A stretch of 43,441 nucleotides of DNA from Triangularia verruculosa (lineage: Eukaryota > Ascomycota > Sordariomycetes > Sordariales > Podosporaceae). Where the stretch lies: assembly GCA_033296885.1 (NCBI GenBank), contig MU864064.1, positions 1 to 43,441 of the forward strand, given 5' to 3'. Made by a program: the position numbers and the translations under genes. Of this stretch, positions 32,483 through 42,901 are shown in pieces. The notes beneath the pieces are model-generated. The model was not told the origin of the DNA and made no database searches. It saw only the letters and a program-made list of their open reading frames with translations. Each line of letters begins with the position of its first letter. Position 1 is the stretch's first letter.

Positions 32483-32929
32483 AGAAGTAAACGTGCCGCG
32501 AAAGATGCACAGTACCTATACCGTACCTAGTTATTGTCAGACATGATGACACTGTCAGAACAAATGGCATGTGATACAGTGAGACCTTTTCAAAAGTGCA
32601 CTTGATACAGTGGGAAGCAAGCTCCTAAGTAAGAAATGTCGCCACTGGATAGAACCAGAAGTACTGGCAACATCCTGTGCGGTGTCACAGCCGCTTTAGA
32701 CCATTGCACCAAAAGCCACTGTGTTGTCAAAAGCTACAAATAAGCAACGCTTGCAGGTATTGCCCGCTCCAGTAGCATATATATGGTTTTTGTGTGTGTG
32801 GTGAGCATATGTATAGTTGGAACTGCGCCAGTGCCATCAGATGCGGTGGCTACCTGGGTAGTCGGTCTCTAAAAACTTTTTTGTCTCGTCCAAACATGGT
32901 TAGCCCAAAATCAGGCTCGCTTCACCCTC

Positions 32930-32985
32930 GGCTCACCCTCGGCTCACCTTAAGCTCACCACCGCTCACCCTACGCTCGCCATTCT
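32930..32985. repeat. CTCACC subterminal-type repeats
   Basis: Five or six imperfect copies of a CTCACC(CT)(CGG) motif in about 55 bases (ttcaccctcggctcaccctc and onward). Short reiterated motifs next to a composition break resemble the ends of some DNA transposons. The identity is unproven. Confidence 0.5.
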
Positions 32986-34097
32986 CTAAAAACAACAACT
33001 TTACGCGACGCTCTTATAGTCTAAGTTTAGAGCCTCCCTCTCTTATAGGGACGAAAATGGGGCCGGATGGGGAGGGTCCCGTTTTTGAGGCCCCTAAACA
33101 ACTCCTCCACCAAAACGGGGACCAAGAAATGGGTTCGCTAGTGTATTTGCTCTCCGTTTTAGGGGACTCTGGGTCGTAGTAGCCATTTTAACATAATAAA
33201 ATCCGTCATTCCCTACCTGCCTACTACGCGACTTTCTTCTTCCAGTTCTGGCTATATAAAGAGGCCATTCTATCTATCTTACCACCTACCGTACGACTCT
33301 TCTCTCTTATCCCCCGTATCTTTACTACCCCGTTTATTACTGCCATAAAACCTTTCTTTATACACTTTATCGTTATCGGCCTTATATTTTTACCTAACTA
33401 ACTCTCTACTATATTTTCTATAATACCGAAAAAAAAGAGCCCTTAGAAGTTCTTTCGCCGGGGAAAAGATAAGGGCTTAGAAAATTATATGGAGAGAATA
33501 GACGGCTCTATAGTTTATAAAAAGATTACAGATAAAATTATAAAAGGTTATGTTAAAATAGGTCCCTGTGAGGCCTAATTTACAGTGGACTGGCAGCTGT
33601 AATACTACGTGGTTATAGGTGCAAAGGAATGGAGGATTCGGCCAAGTCTTTGCCCGAAGAGCTTACCCGTCACCGAGCATTTACCCGGCACCTGCGCACG
33701 GGCCCCACTCAGTGCCATAAGCCACTTCAAAAGCTTGCATCGGGCCAACCAGTGGGCCAAAATAGCTATAATTTCATAATTAAGCTTATAAGGTCTATAT
33801 ACACCACTGGTTAAAAGGGCTAAGCCTTAGGCCCACGATGACCCGCACTTTGGCTAAGAGGGGGGCGGTTTGGGTGAAGATTTGTATGGGCGTGAGTCGC
33901 TTTTTGGCAACTCGCACCAAAAACGGGGTCCTGCAAGTCGTACTCTGGCCTATCAGCCCGCCCTGGCGTGCGAGTTCCCGCACATTGGTCGGTGGGTATG
34001 TGGTAGAGGTCGAGTGCGAACCCTACTACAGAGTATTATAGTAGACTTTAGAAGGCTATCGCTATAAATATAGAAGGTTATCCACTAATTCTTTGTT

Positions 34098-34122
34098 CTA
34101 CAGCACCTACCAGGTGCTGTAG
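34098..34122. repeat. perfect 11-bp stem inverted repeat
   Basis: CTACAGCACCT-acc-AGGTGCTGTAG: both arms match exactly, with a 3-base loop. It sits in otherwise mutated repeat sequence and could be a junction of terminal repeats or a hairpin. Confidence 0.8.
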
Positions 34123-34417
34123 CCTAGCACCCCAGCAGTGAGCTACAGGTATCGTGTGTGACAATTCCGCTACGCTATTAATGTATTAGCTACAGGGCCC
34201 TTAGGCCTGTATATGAGCCATACCTATTTCAATATATCTATCTATATTTAATAAGTTATAGAATATACAGTAAATAAAAGAACGGCTTTACCTATTACAT
34301 AGCTGACTTCAAAGCGTTATCTTTATTATTAACCTCGATTAGTATTACTAATTGTTAACGTGTGGCACATAATAGGTGCCGGGTAAGACCCAGGTGTTGA
34401 GGTGCCGGGTAGGTCTT

Positions 34418-34798
34418 TGTGACGAACCCCTGTACAGAACCTCTGAAAAGGATACTCGGTTGAAGGCTACTTCTGACAATTGGTTCGGTGCAGCTAAACA
34501 GTGCACAATAAGATGTCTCAATGTAAACATAAGATACCGTGAATATAAGCTGTGATTACATACTGCGGAACTATCTACAAGCTATTTAGTTCCTCCGTAT
34601 ATATATATCTGTGGATCACCCGGATCACGTTCCCTAAAGGTAATCTAGATTACCTTTCCTTCCCGTGGCTCACTATACTTACCGTAAGCTCGTCGCTCTG
34701 CTTACCGGGATCACCGTAATCCTTTTGCTCCACTTTTAATTGGTCTGTAATAATTAGCTGGGAGTGCCCCGCGCCCTATACGTTGGTCTTTTATTAAC
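34418..34798 (-). repeat. LTR (copy C) of a Ty3/gypsy chromovirus
   Basis: On the minus strand the block from about 34612 to 34418 matches the last 200 bases of the two LTRs further right: TATATATACGGAGGAACTA, AGATAGTTCCG, a GTATCTTA segment, TTCAGAGGTTCTG and the terminus GGTTCGTCACA. The GC-rich U3 start (GGGCGCGGGGC on the minus strand, near 34765) also matches copy A. Unlike the neighbouring internal sequence it keeps many CA/TG dinucleotides, so RIP has hardly touched it. The outer U3 boundary is approximate. Confidence 0.75.
34636..34657. repeat. perfect 22-bp palindrome in LTR C
   Basis: AAAGGTAATCT and its exact reverse complement, adjacent, within the U3 half of LTR C. This palindrome is absent from the U3 halves of LTRs A and B. 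Confidence 0.85.
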
Positions 34799-35396
34799 GA
34801 TTATAATACGATACCCCTCCTTCTAAGTCGACGTCCCGACGACCTTAATTTACTTTATCTTCTTTAATTACTCTTCCCCCTCCTTTTTTCCGTAAATCTC
34901 CCTTATTCCCTTAGACTATTTCTACTATATTTAACCGTATTTCTAAAACCTTTAGCTCGAAATCCTCTTAATACGCGTCTTTAACTGCCGCTATACTTTA
35001 GTTTAGATATAAAACGATGCCGTATTCCTTTTATTTCTCTAAGGGCTTATCGTGTAAGATAGCTGAATGTTCTTTTCGTTATAGTAAATATATTCGTCAT
35101 AGGCGTACTTACGACGGTATTAGTATTCCGGTTTTAGCGTGTAAGTGTATATGTAGATTCTTCTCCTTCTATCGTCCTTACTTAATCCCTAGTCTAATAA
35201 ACTATATTATAGCCAAGTCTCGGCGTTTAGCCTGTAAAGAGGAGCTTACCGAAAAGCGCCTTTAACGTAGTTAGCGTAAAGCCTAAGAGGCTCTCGCTAT
35301 ATTATTTTAACTCCGGCGTTAACGCTAATATCTATTAACGCGGGGTAGTAAAATAGTCCGCCGAAGGCTCGCTTCGCTAGACGAGTTTAAGGAGGC
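34799..35396 (-). mobile_element. 3' internal fragment of a minus-strand chromovirus
   Basis: Read on the minus strand, this segment ends in a purine run (AGAAGGAGGGG, near 34820) directly before LTR C, as a polypurine tract should. Its plus-strand frame at 35017-35265 is homologous to the minus-strand frame at 42059-42283 (shared SKYIRHR/SEYIRYK-YDG...SI-type pattern), the region just before the right-hand LTR. It is thus the tail of a second copy lying head-to-head with the plus-strand element. It is heavily RIP-mutated and truncated at 35396, where the plus-strand LTR begins. Confidence 0.65.
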
Positions 35397-35842
35397 TGTC
35401 ACGGTCCTGACATAGGTGGGGCGCGGGGCGCACCACCAGCCAATCATTAGCATAGAACGACAACCAGTAGGAGTTGGATCACCAGTGGATACCGGTGACC
35501 CAGCGGAGCCAATCAGGAGGACAGGACAAGTGCTCAGTACGCTCAGGTACTGAGCAGAGTAAGCAGAATACTCAATACGCTCGGGGACTAAGCAGAATGC
35601 TCAGTATACTCAGCTACTAAGCAGACTGAGCATGGTAAAGAGAGGTCTATATATACGGAGGAACTAGCTGGTGTAGATAGACAGTTCCGCAGTATATAAT
35701 ATAAGTTATAATCGTTAGTATCTTAGCTATTATAATTAAAACAAGCCATTATTGTACACTATTAGTTATACCGAACTAGGATTATTCAGAAGTACCTTCA
35801 ACTAATATCCCTTTCAGAGGTTCTGGATAGAGGTTCGTTATA
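35397..35842 (+). repeat. 5' LTR (copy A)
   Basis: Starts TGTCACGGTCC and ends GGTTCGTTATA (the mutated form of GGTTCGTCACA). The first 240 bases keep CA/TG and carry a three-fold imperfect repeat (35527-35636). From about 35640 the sequence matches the other LTRs and is strongly RIP-mutated. TATATATACGGAGG near 35648 is the likely promoter core. Confidence 0.8.
35527..35636 (+). repeat. U3 tandem repeats of LTR A
   Basis: Three imperfect units built on TGCTCAGTACGCTCAGG...ACTGAGCAGA, about 30-40 bases each. No counterpart is visible in LTRs B or C. They could act as a U3 enhancer array. Confidence 0.7.
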
Positions 35843-35889
35843 CGTTGTATACTTACTTTAACTTTATTACGGATAAGTTAAAAGTTACC

Positions 35890-36840
35890 TTACTACTACT
35901 ATAGCCGACTAAGAGAACGTTCGTATAGGCGGCATTTCCGCTACTACGTCTACCGATAGATAGGCCGCTACGCCGGAACTTAGTACTCTCGACCAGCTTC
36001 TTATACGTATTAAGGAGCTCGAGGAGAGAGCCTAGTAGGCCGAGGACCAGATCCTCGCCGTTAGCGGAGGGAAGAAGTATATAGCTAAGTTCCCGGCACC
36101 GGAGTATTATAGTAGAGAAAAGGGAGAACTTAGAGGGTTCCTAATCCAGCTTAAAACTTATTTTCGGCACTATCCGGATATATTCCCTACAAAGAAGTCT
36201 AAGGTACTATTCGCCGTATCTAGGCTTAAGGATAGAGTATTAGTATAATTCGAACCGGTTATAAACGACTACTATAAGATAAAGGCCGATAACCGTAAAG
36301 ATATTACGGTCGAGTATTTTTGTAATTATCAAAGGTTTAAAGCTAAGATTAAAGAAGTGTTTAAGGAATACGACGAGGTACAGCGTGCCTAGGAGCGATT
36401 CGTAGGACTGCGGTAAATTCGTTTAATAACCGACTACGCTACTCTATTTAAAACCGATAACCTATATAGCGAGATTAACGATAAGGGGCTAATATAGCTA
36501 TTTTATAATAGCCTTAAAGAAGAAGTAAAGGACGAGTTATATAAGGAGGAGAGACCCGATATTATAGATAAGTATATCGCTATAGCTATACGTATCGATA
36601 ATCGATAATTCCAGCGCTATAAAAAGAAGAAGAGTACCCGAGGACTATAAAGCACCTACCGTCCAAACGATAAGAAGAAACGATAATACCTTAGTACTAG
36701 TTACTCCGGAATTACTTATATAGGGCCTATAAAAGTCGATACGGTTTAACAGTAAGTACTTTAGGGCTAGGGCTAGGGTAAGGGCAACTTTAAATACTTT
36801 AACTATAGGAAGATAAATCACTTTAAGAAGGATTATCGGG
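35890..36840 (+). pseudogene. gag relic with CCHC zinc knuckle
   Basis: Frame 35890+ encodes capsid-like sequence (KFPAPEYYSREKGELRGFLIQL-type block from 36087, then ITDYATLFKTDNLY near 36430), broken by many TAG/TAA codons. A zinc-knuckle pattern is recognisable at 36795-36836 from its Asn/Lys/His framework, with Tyr codons at all three cysteine positions, as expected from TGY-to-TAY changes. The pol frame lies at -1 relative to this one. It encoded the structural protein of the element and is not functional. Confidence 0.7.
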
Positions 36841-38086
36841 TACCTAGGTAACTTAAATAGAAGAAGGAGGTCGTAATAGCTATTATATCGGGAGGCGTAA
36901 AGGTTATCGAGATTGTAATAGTCGAGTATAAAGAGGAAGATTACTAGTTCGAAGAGAGACGGCCGGTAAAGTATTAGTTCTAAGAACTTACGGAAGATCT
37001 AGAACGGCTTAAAGATAAATATTAAAAGATAAACGTATAGTTCCGGAAGCTATAGAAATAATTAGTATAAATAGTTACAGAGGTAACTAGACATTCGAAT
37101 CCGGTACTGTTTAACGGACCTATGCGGTGGATTACGCTAGAAATTAAGTATAAGTAGTACTGTAGTATAGTATTATAGCGGATTTACAGAATAAGTAAGT
37201 TTATATTTAAGAGTTAAGAAGAGTTTTAGAAGGATAAAAAGATCGCTAATATAGGGCTTACGCAGGAGCCTAGATAAGTACCTTAGTACCGGTAGTATAA
37301 GCTACGCGAGGGAAATATAGTATAATTATATCCTAAATACTTAGAGTATAGGAGGATACTTTAGTTCTAGTATATTATATACGGTTATATAGAGTACCAC
37401 TAAAGTAAAGCTTTCTAAGGACATTGGCTAGTATAGTAAGTAGGAAAGGACGGAAATCCTAGGCCGGTTATAAAGATTATAGTTAGGTAGAGTCGATAAT
37501 AGGAAAAATTAGACGATTATTTCCTATAAAAGCAGGGAGACCTAGTAGAACTAAAGGAGGGACTCTAGGTTATACAATTCACATCTAAGTATACGAGATA
37601 CTGCCTCGAATAGATAATAGACTAGGGAAAGAATACCGCCGATAAAAGAGAATTCGGATTAATGTAGTATAAAAGTCCGGATTATACTTTTTACTTATAA
37701 GTAAAGGCTAGGTAGTACTATAAGACTAAGGCCGAAACCGGGGCCGAGGAGCGAAGGGTATGTAATAGGAGGAGGATTCGATAAGGTGTTAAAGACGGAA
37801 GGTAGAAAGTAGCTTAGAAGTAATAGTTAGCTAAGTTTGCGTTACTAGTTAACTCGAAGCAGGAGGACGCTCTTAAGGCATAATAACGCTTAGGAAACGA
37901 CTTACGGCCCTTTGCGGGGGCCGTTAACCTTTAGGGGACCACGAACGGTACCGTCGAAAGTACCGGAAAAAGAAGGTGTAGAACAACGATCCGATATTAA
38001 TTAGCGAAGTCGTTACTATATAAGGCGGAGGCGGAAAGAAAGATAAATATCTCCGGGTTATAGCGTATTAGAAAGGGCTCTAGGCG
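36841..38086 (+). other. internal region between gag and protease, no domain recognised
   Basis: About 1.25 kb of RIP-mutated sequence inside the element. It is probably the gag-pol linker or pol N-terminus. No motif could be read through the many stops. Confidence 0.4.
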
Positions 38087-41000
38087 TTAGTATTAGTAGA
38101 TAGAGGTACGGAAGTTAATTTAATTTCACTATAATTTATATACTAGGCTAGGATACTATAGAAGAAAAAGAAGGAATAGGTTATTATTAAAGGATTATTT
38201 AGGACTTAGAGAGTTTATAGGGAAACGTTACCCTTAGATATTATAGTCGAAGGGAAAATAACCTTAATTATATTCGATATCGTGGATATAGGGCTACTGA
38301 AGGATATAATCCTTAGGTACCTATAATATAAGGACTATAACTTAGACATCGATTAAAGGGATAGTGGTTACCTATAACCGAGGAAAAATCGGAAGTATCT
38401 AACTAACGATAGAAGATTAGGGGCACGATTGGAGCAGTGTACGGGATAAGCACCCTCTACGGCACTACTATAAAGAGCCCAAAAAGTAATAGTATACTCC
38501 GTTAATATAAATAGTAAAATCGAAGAAGTAGGGTTAACGACGTTAGTAGAGATATCGGAGGTTAATAAGTATACCTACTATAATAATGTAGAGAAAGGCG
38601 AGAAAAAGGCGGTACCGGTGGAATATTAAAGATACCTAGCTTTCACGGCCAAATACCTAGAGAGACTTCCAAAAAGAGGACTGTAGGACTACGAAATTAA
38701 ATTAAAAGAAGGAGTTAAATTATAGCTATTTAAGGTCTACTATACTAATAATAAGTAAAGTAAAGAGTTACGGAAATATTTAGACGAGAATTTAAAGAAA
38801 GGGTACATTAAGGAGTCCATATCGCCAGTAGGATACCCCGTTTTCTTCGTACCGAAGAAGGACGGTGGTTTACAACTATATATAGATTACCGCTAACTAA
38901 ATAACAAGACGGTAAAAAACAACTACCCGCTACCACTAATATCTAAGTTACGGAGTTAATTAACTAAAGCATAATAATTTATATACTTAGATATACCGGT
39001 CGGGTACGCCTATATACGGATCAAGGAAGGAGATAAATAGAAAATAGCATTTCGCACACCCTATAGTCATTTCGAGTATCTTATAATACCATTTAAGCTT
39101 ACTAATACGCCCGTAACGTTTTAATCTCTCGTCGACCACACAATCCGAAAGTACCTCAATAAAACAATAGTATATTATCTCGACGACGTTCTTATCTACT
39201 TACGTACTTTAGAGGAGCATAAGCGGTACGTACAAGAGATACTCGACGTACTATACGGAGCCGGACTCTCGGTAAATAAAGAGAAGAGCGAGTTCTATAT
39301 ACAGAAGATAGTATATCTAGGATATCTAATATCGCCAGGTAAGATTTATATAGAGCCTGGGAAAATTGCGGCCGTTAAAGACTAGCCTACGCCGTAGTTA
39401 TAGATATACGTTAGGGAGTTCTTAGGGTTCACTAATTTCTATTAGATATTTATCCGGGGGTACACAAATATCGCACGCCCACTTAACTACTTAACTAAAA
39501 AGGACGTAGAATTCCGGTGGGGGCAGGAAGAAGAGTAGGCCTTTTAGAAGCTAAAGGAGGTTATTTTAAAGGACCCGGTACTTAAATTACTAGACCCTAG
39601 TCGACCGTTCGAGGTCGAGGCTAATATATTAAATTATACGATTAGAGGATAATTAGGCCAGCGAAACGACGACAGAAAATTATACCTAATAACCTTCTTT
39701 TCGAAGAAGCTAGAGGGAGCTCGTTAAAACTACCTAATTTACAATAAAAAGCTACTCGCTATTATCGAAATATTCGAAGAGTAGAGGCTATACTTTAGTA
39801 ATATTAACTACAAAGTATAGGTCTATACGGATTACAAAAATCTACGATATTTTACTACTACTAAGGTCCTTAACGCTAAGTAAACCAGATAATTAGAGTT
39901 TTTATCGGAGTTTAACTTCCAAATTAACTATAAAAAGGGATCGGAGAACGCTAAAGCGGATATACTTAACCGGCGAGCCGACTATTATAAGGATATACCC
40001 AGGAAGTCACCACCACTACTTAAGGAGACGCCGGAGGGTACCTTCAAACATCTACTTTAGCCGTAAATAGAGTATTATATAGCGTATCGTAAGTAAACTA
40101 CTTCCAGCAAATATTAAAGGAAGTTAGGTAACGATATTACGGAGTAATATTAGCAGGAAAAACTAGAGCCGCAAGGTATCCAGAAGGATAATTAGGGACG
40201 ACTATAGTATAAGAACCGGGCCTACGTAGAGCTAGGTACTAGGATAGTATTAGTAATGGAAATCTACGGATTAAAGCTCGGGGGATATATAGGTATTACT
40301 AAGACTATAAAAAAGATTAAGTAGTATTTTAACTGGCCGAGGATTAAGGACGACATTAAGGAAGCTATCTAGTTATACTATATATACGAGAGAATAAAGG
40401 TTACAAAATATAAGCCTTATAGATTTCTAAAGCTATTATTAGTAGCCGAACGGTTATAGAATTCAGTTATAATGGATTTTATTACCAAGTTACTAAAATC
40501 CAGAAATATAGTAATCGATATTAAGTACGATAATATATTAACGGTAGTCGATAGGCTTACCAAGTAGGCGTATTTCTTACCTTATAAGGAGACCTAGTCG
40601 ACGGAGCAATTAGCGGATATAGTATTACGGTATATTACATTAATATATATATAGCTAAAGGAGTTTATTACGGACCGTAATACTAAGTTCATATTGAAGT
40701 TTTAAAAAGCGTTAATAATAAAATTAAGGATAATAAATAAAGCGTTTTCGGCTTACTACCCTTAGATAGACGGTTAAACAGAACGGTTTAACTAAATCGT
40801 AGAATAGTACCTACGGAATTACATTAATTTTAAGTAGGATAACTAGGTTAAACTATTACCTACAGTATAATTAGTATATAATATATTACTAATAGAAACA
40901 ACGAAAGTTATATCCTTCTTCGCAAACTACGGATACAAGGTAAACTTACGCCAGGGACCTAATATAGAGGTGCCTAGGGCTACGGTTAAAGTAAATAAGT

Positions 41001-41520
41001 TATATATATTCTACAATAAACTTAAGAAAGAACTAAAGTTTATAAGGGAAAGGATACGGAAATACTATAACTCTAAAAAGCTCGAAGGACCTTACTTTAA
41101 GGGAAGGGATATAATATTTCTTTCCATATATAATTTACGTACTAAAAAACCTAGTAAGAAGTTGGACTATAGGAGAGTAGGCCTATTCAAGGTTAAGAGG
41201 AAGGTATCGGAGACGGTATTCGAGCTGGAACTACTTAGTACGATACATCTACGGTCATACACTTTTCACATCTCACTTTTAGAACCCACACTACCGGCAA
41301 GCAAAGCCAATACCTAGGAAGTAGCGGAGAATAAAGAAGAGGAGTATAATATAAAAGAAGTACTAGATTTACAGTTTAATAAAGGATAATTAAAATACTT
41401 AGTTAACTAATTAAATTACCCGGCTATAGATAATTCGTAAAAACTATTAATAAATCTAAATTACCCAAATAAACTAAAAGAATTCTATCGGTAATACCTA
41501 GACTAACCTAAGCTAATTAA
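38087..41520 (+). pseudogene. pol relic: protease, RT, RNase H, integrase, chromodomain
   Basis: All parts lie in a single frame with many stops. Protease: LVDRGTEVNLI at 38096-38128 (the D-[ST]-G active site, with the middle residue altered). Reverse transcriptase: VGYPVFFVPKKDGGL from 38826 and the catalytic YLDD in VYYLDDVLIY at 39170-39199. RNase H: FEVEANILNYTI from 39608 through EFNFQINYKKGSENAKADIL near 39930. Integrase: GGYIGITKTIKKIKQYF near 40280, MDFITKLLK near 40470, and a 115-codon stop-free C-terminal stretch (40970-41317) ending FHISLLEP. Chromodomain: EYNIKEVLDLQFNKG...LKYLV from 41342, with tryptophan positions read as stops. The chromodomain steers integration into methylated-H3K9 chromatin in related elements. 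It is non-functional here. Confidence 0.8.
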
Positions 41521-41578
41521 ACTACCAAAAAGATCAATGCCCAAATTACGGAAAGTACCTATAAATTTGGACACTAAG

Positions 41579-41710
41579 GAACTTCGACGGGAATCGAACC
41601 CGCACCTCCGATATAGTAGTCGACGTACTATATACTATACTATAAGGTTAATAAAGACCTAGGGACCTACCTATAACTAGCACTACGCACCTTAACTACT
41701 GTAAGAAGTT
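41579..41710 (-). tRNA. degraded tRNA-like sequence with perfect B box
   Basis: On the minus strand the 3' part contains GGTTCGATTCC (41590-41600), an exact RNA polymerase III B box, inside a foldable T arm (GCGGG-TTCGATT-CCCGT). The acceptor half CGAAGTT (41580-41586) pairs at six of seven positions with AACTTCT at 41704-41710. Next to the 5' half lies TAGTTAAGGTGCG (41686-41698), one transition away from a standard A box. At 132 nt it is longer than a plain tRNA, so a variable arm or intron must be assumed; I cannot assign the anticodon. It is probably an inactive tRNA relic inserted in, or carried by, the element. Confidence 0.4.
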
Positions 41711-42424
41711 AGAGGAGTTTTACCGGCGGTATCTTAATCAGCTAGGAAGGAAGGACTACTAAGACTAGGATCTAGTAGGAAGTTAAAGGGCTAGTCGAGG
41801 CTTAGGGAGGGACCTAAGGCGAGAGGATCCTACGGGGCAGCGTCCCGGGCGGCGGTAAGCCGAGGGGAGGCCCCGGAGGAAGGTTCCGGCGGGACAGTAG
41901 TAAAGGACTACGCTACCTGGGCATCTTCTTCCTAGATACCGCGCGCGAATAATTACTCTTCCCGGAAACGAAGAGAGTAACGTATTCGTTTTACCCGGAA
42001 GAGTTTAGCGGTTAATTAAAAGAGCTGGTCTTCGAGCTTTTACTCTTTACGCTTTAGTTTATCCTACTTTTCTATAGCTCGGGAAATTAAAGTAATTAAT
42101 AAGGATAAGAGGATAAGGGAGGATATACCTATAAGCGGAGCCTATATTAAAGCCGTCGTAAAGGATTTTATAACGTATATACTCGGAGTAACGTAAAAAG
42201 TCGGAGGTTATACAGTAAGGAATCTCGGAAGTAAAGTAAGTAAAGTAAGGCATAACTTTAAAACCGTAACGAAAGATTCGCAAAGCAAGGGAAAAAGACT
42301 CTTCAGTTTTACAATAATATTTCTATATACGGTTAAACATAATAAAGGATAACTAGTATAAAAGAAAGAAACTTATATAGTATTAACAATATAATAAGAA
42401 ACTAAGCCGTAGGGACTTCGGCCT
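41711..42424 (+). other. 3' internal region of the chromovirus
   Basis: Non-pol sequence between the tRNA-like segment and the polypurine run. The part 42059-42290 is shared, in inverted orientation, with 35017-35265. A GC-rich island at 41800-41900 is less mutated than its surroundings. No gene is recognised. Confidence 0.5.
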
Positions 42425-42434
42425 AAAGAGGGAG
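42425..42434 (+). other. polypurine tract
   Basis: AAAGAGGGAG ends five bases before LTR B, the usual place for plus-strand priming in LTR retroelements. Confidence 0.6.
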
Positions 42435-42439
42435 CATCA

Positions 42440-42901
42440 TATTACGGTTTTAGCATAAGGTAGGGGAATAGGCGAACTAATAAAAACTAGACCGGGGACT
42501 AGGGCAGGGCTCACGGGTTATAGTCCAGAAGGAACTAATAGGAGCTAGACCGAAGACCGCGGCAGGGCTCACGGTCCACGGTCCAGAAAGAGCCAATTAA
42601 GTAAGGACCGAGGACCGTCTAAGAGTCAACGGTCCACGGTCCAGGAGAAGCTAATAAGGTAAGGACCGAGGACCGTCTAGAGGTCAACGGTCTACGGTCC
42701 TAAGGTCTATATATACGGAGGAACTAGATAGCTAGTAGATAGTTCCGTAGTATATAATATAAGTCACAATCGTTGGTATCTTGACTATTGTAATTAAGAT
42801 AAGCCATTTGTTGTACACTATTTAGCTGTACCGAACCAGGTTATCTAGAAGCGCCTTCGACTAGTATCTCTTTCAGAGGTTCTAGATAGGGGTTCGTCAC
42901 A
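42440..42901 (+). repeat. 3' LTR (copy B)
   Basis: Begins TATTACGG, the RIP-mutated form of the TGTCACGG start of LTR A, and ends GGTTCGTCACA. The distal 200 bases align with LTR A and LTR C throughout. The U3 part is taken up by four tandem units (42472-42704) not found in the other LTRs. Confidence 0.8.
42472..42704 (+). repeat. four ~58-bp U3 tandem repeats of LTR B
   Basis: Four units of about 57-60 bases, each with a variant of GACCGAGGACCG followed by CAACGGTCCACGGTCC. The last two are nearly identical; the first two are more divergent. CGGTCCACGGTCC is itself a short direct repeat. Confidence 0.8.

Larger units (their letters stand above)
32483..34417. other. compositional transition and unassigned repeat relics
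   Basis: From about 32.87 kb base use changes. Reiterated CTCACC words (32930-32985) are followed by AT-rich sequence with frames such as 33424-33600 that look like a mutated coding relic (Lys-rich, with TAG/TAA where Gln or Trp might have been). Another block (33640-34040) is richer in CA/TG and less mutated. A 25-base inverted repeat lies at 34098-34122. The overall impression is fragments of a DNA transposon or other repeats, but I can match no known family. Confidence 0.4.
35397..42901 (+). mobile_element. RIP-inactivated Ty3/gypsy chromovirus
   Basis: A nearly full-length element of 7.5 kb: LTR A (35397-35842), gag relic, pol relic with protease, RT, RNase H, integrase and a chromodomain, a polypurine run and LTR B (42440-42901). 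The domain order PR-RT-RH-IN-chromodomain identifies a chromovirus. The whole interior shows RIP: CpA/TpG nearly absent, TpA abundant, CpG kept, with TAG/TAA at positions where relatives have Gln or Trp. It cannot be autonomous. The 5-bp flanks (GAGGC at the left, GCTTT at the right) do not form a target-site duplication, and the LTR U3 halves differ, so it may be a recombinant. Confidence 0.85.

Noticed and set aside
33424..33600. Possible transposase N-terminus
   Set aside because: Lys-rich reading through stops resembles a mutated coding relic, but no catalytic motif or terminal repeats could be identified.
35017..35265. 82-aa ORF as a gene (and 42059-42283 minus)
   Set aside because: The two frames are inverted copies of the same non-coding 3' internal region of the retroelement.
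40970..41317. 115-aa ORF as an independent gene
   Set aside because: It is the stop-free C-terminal part of the integrase of the chromovirus, in the pol frame.
42472..42704. CRISPR-like array
   Set aside because: Adjacent tandem units without unique spacers, inside an LTR of a fungal retroelement.
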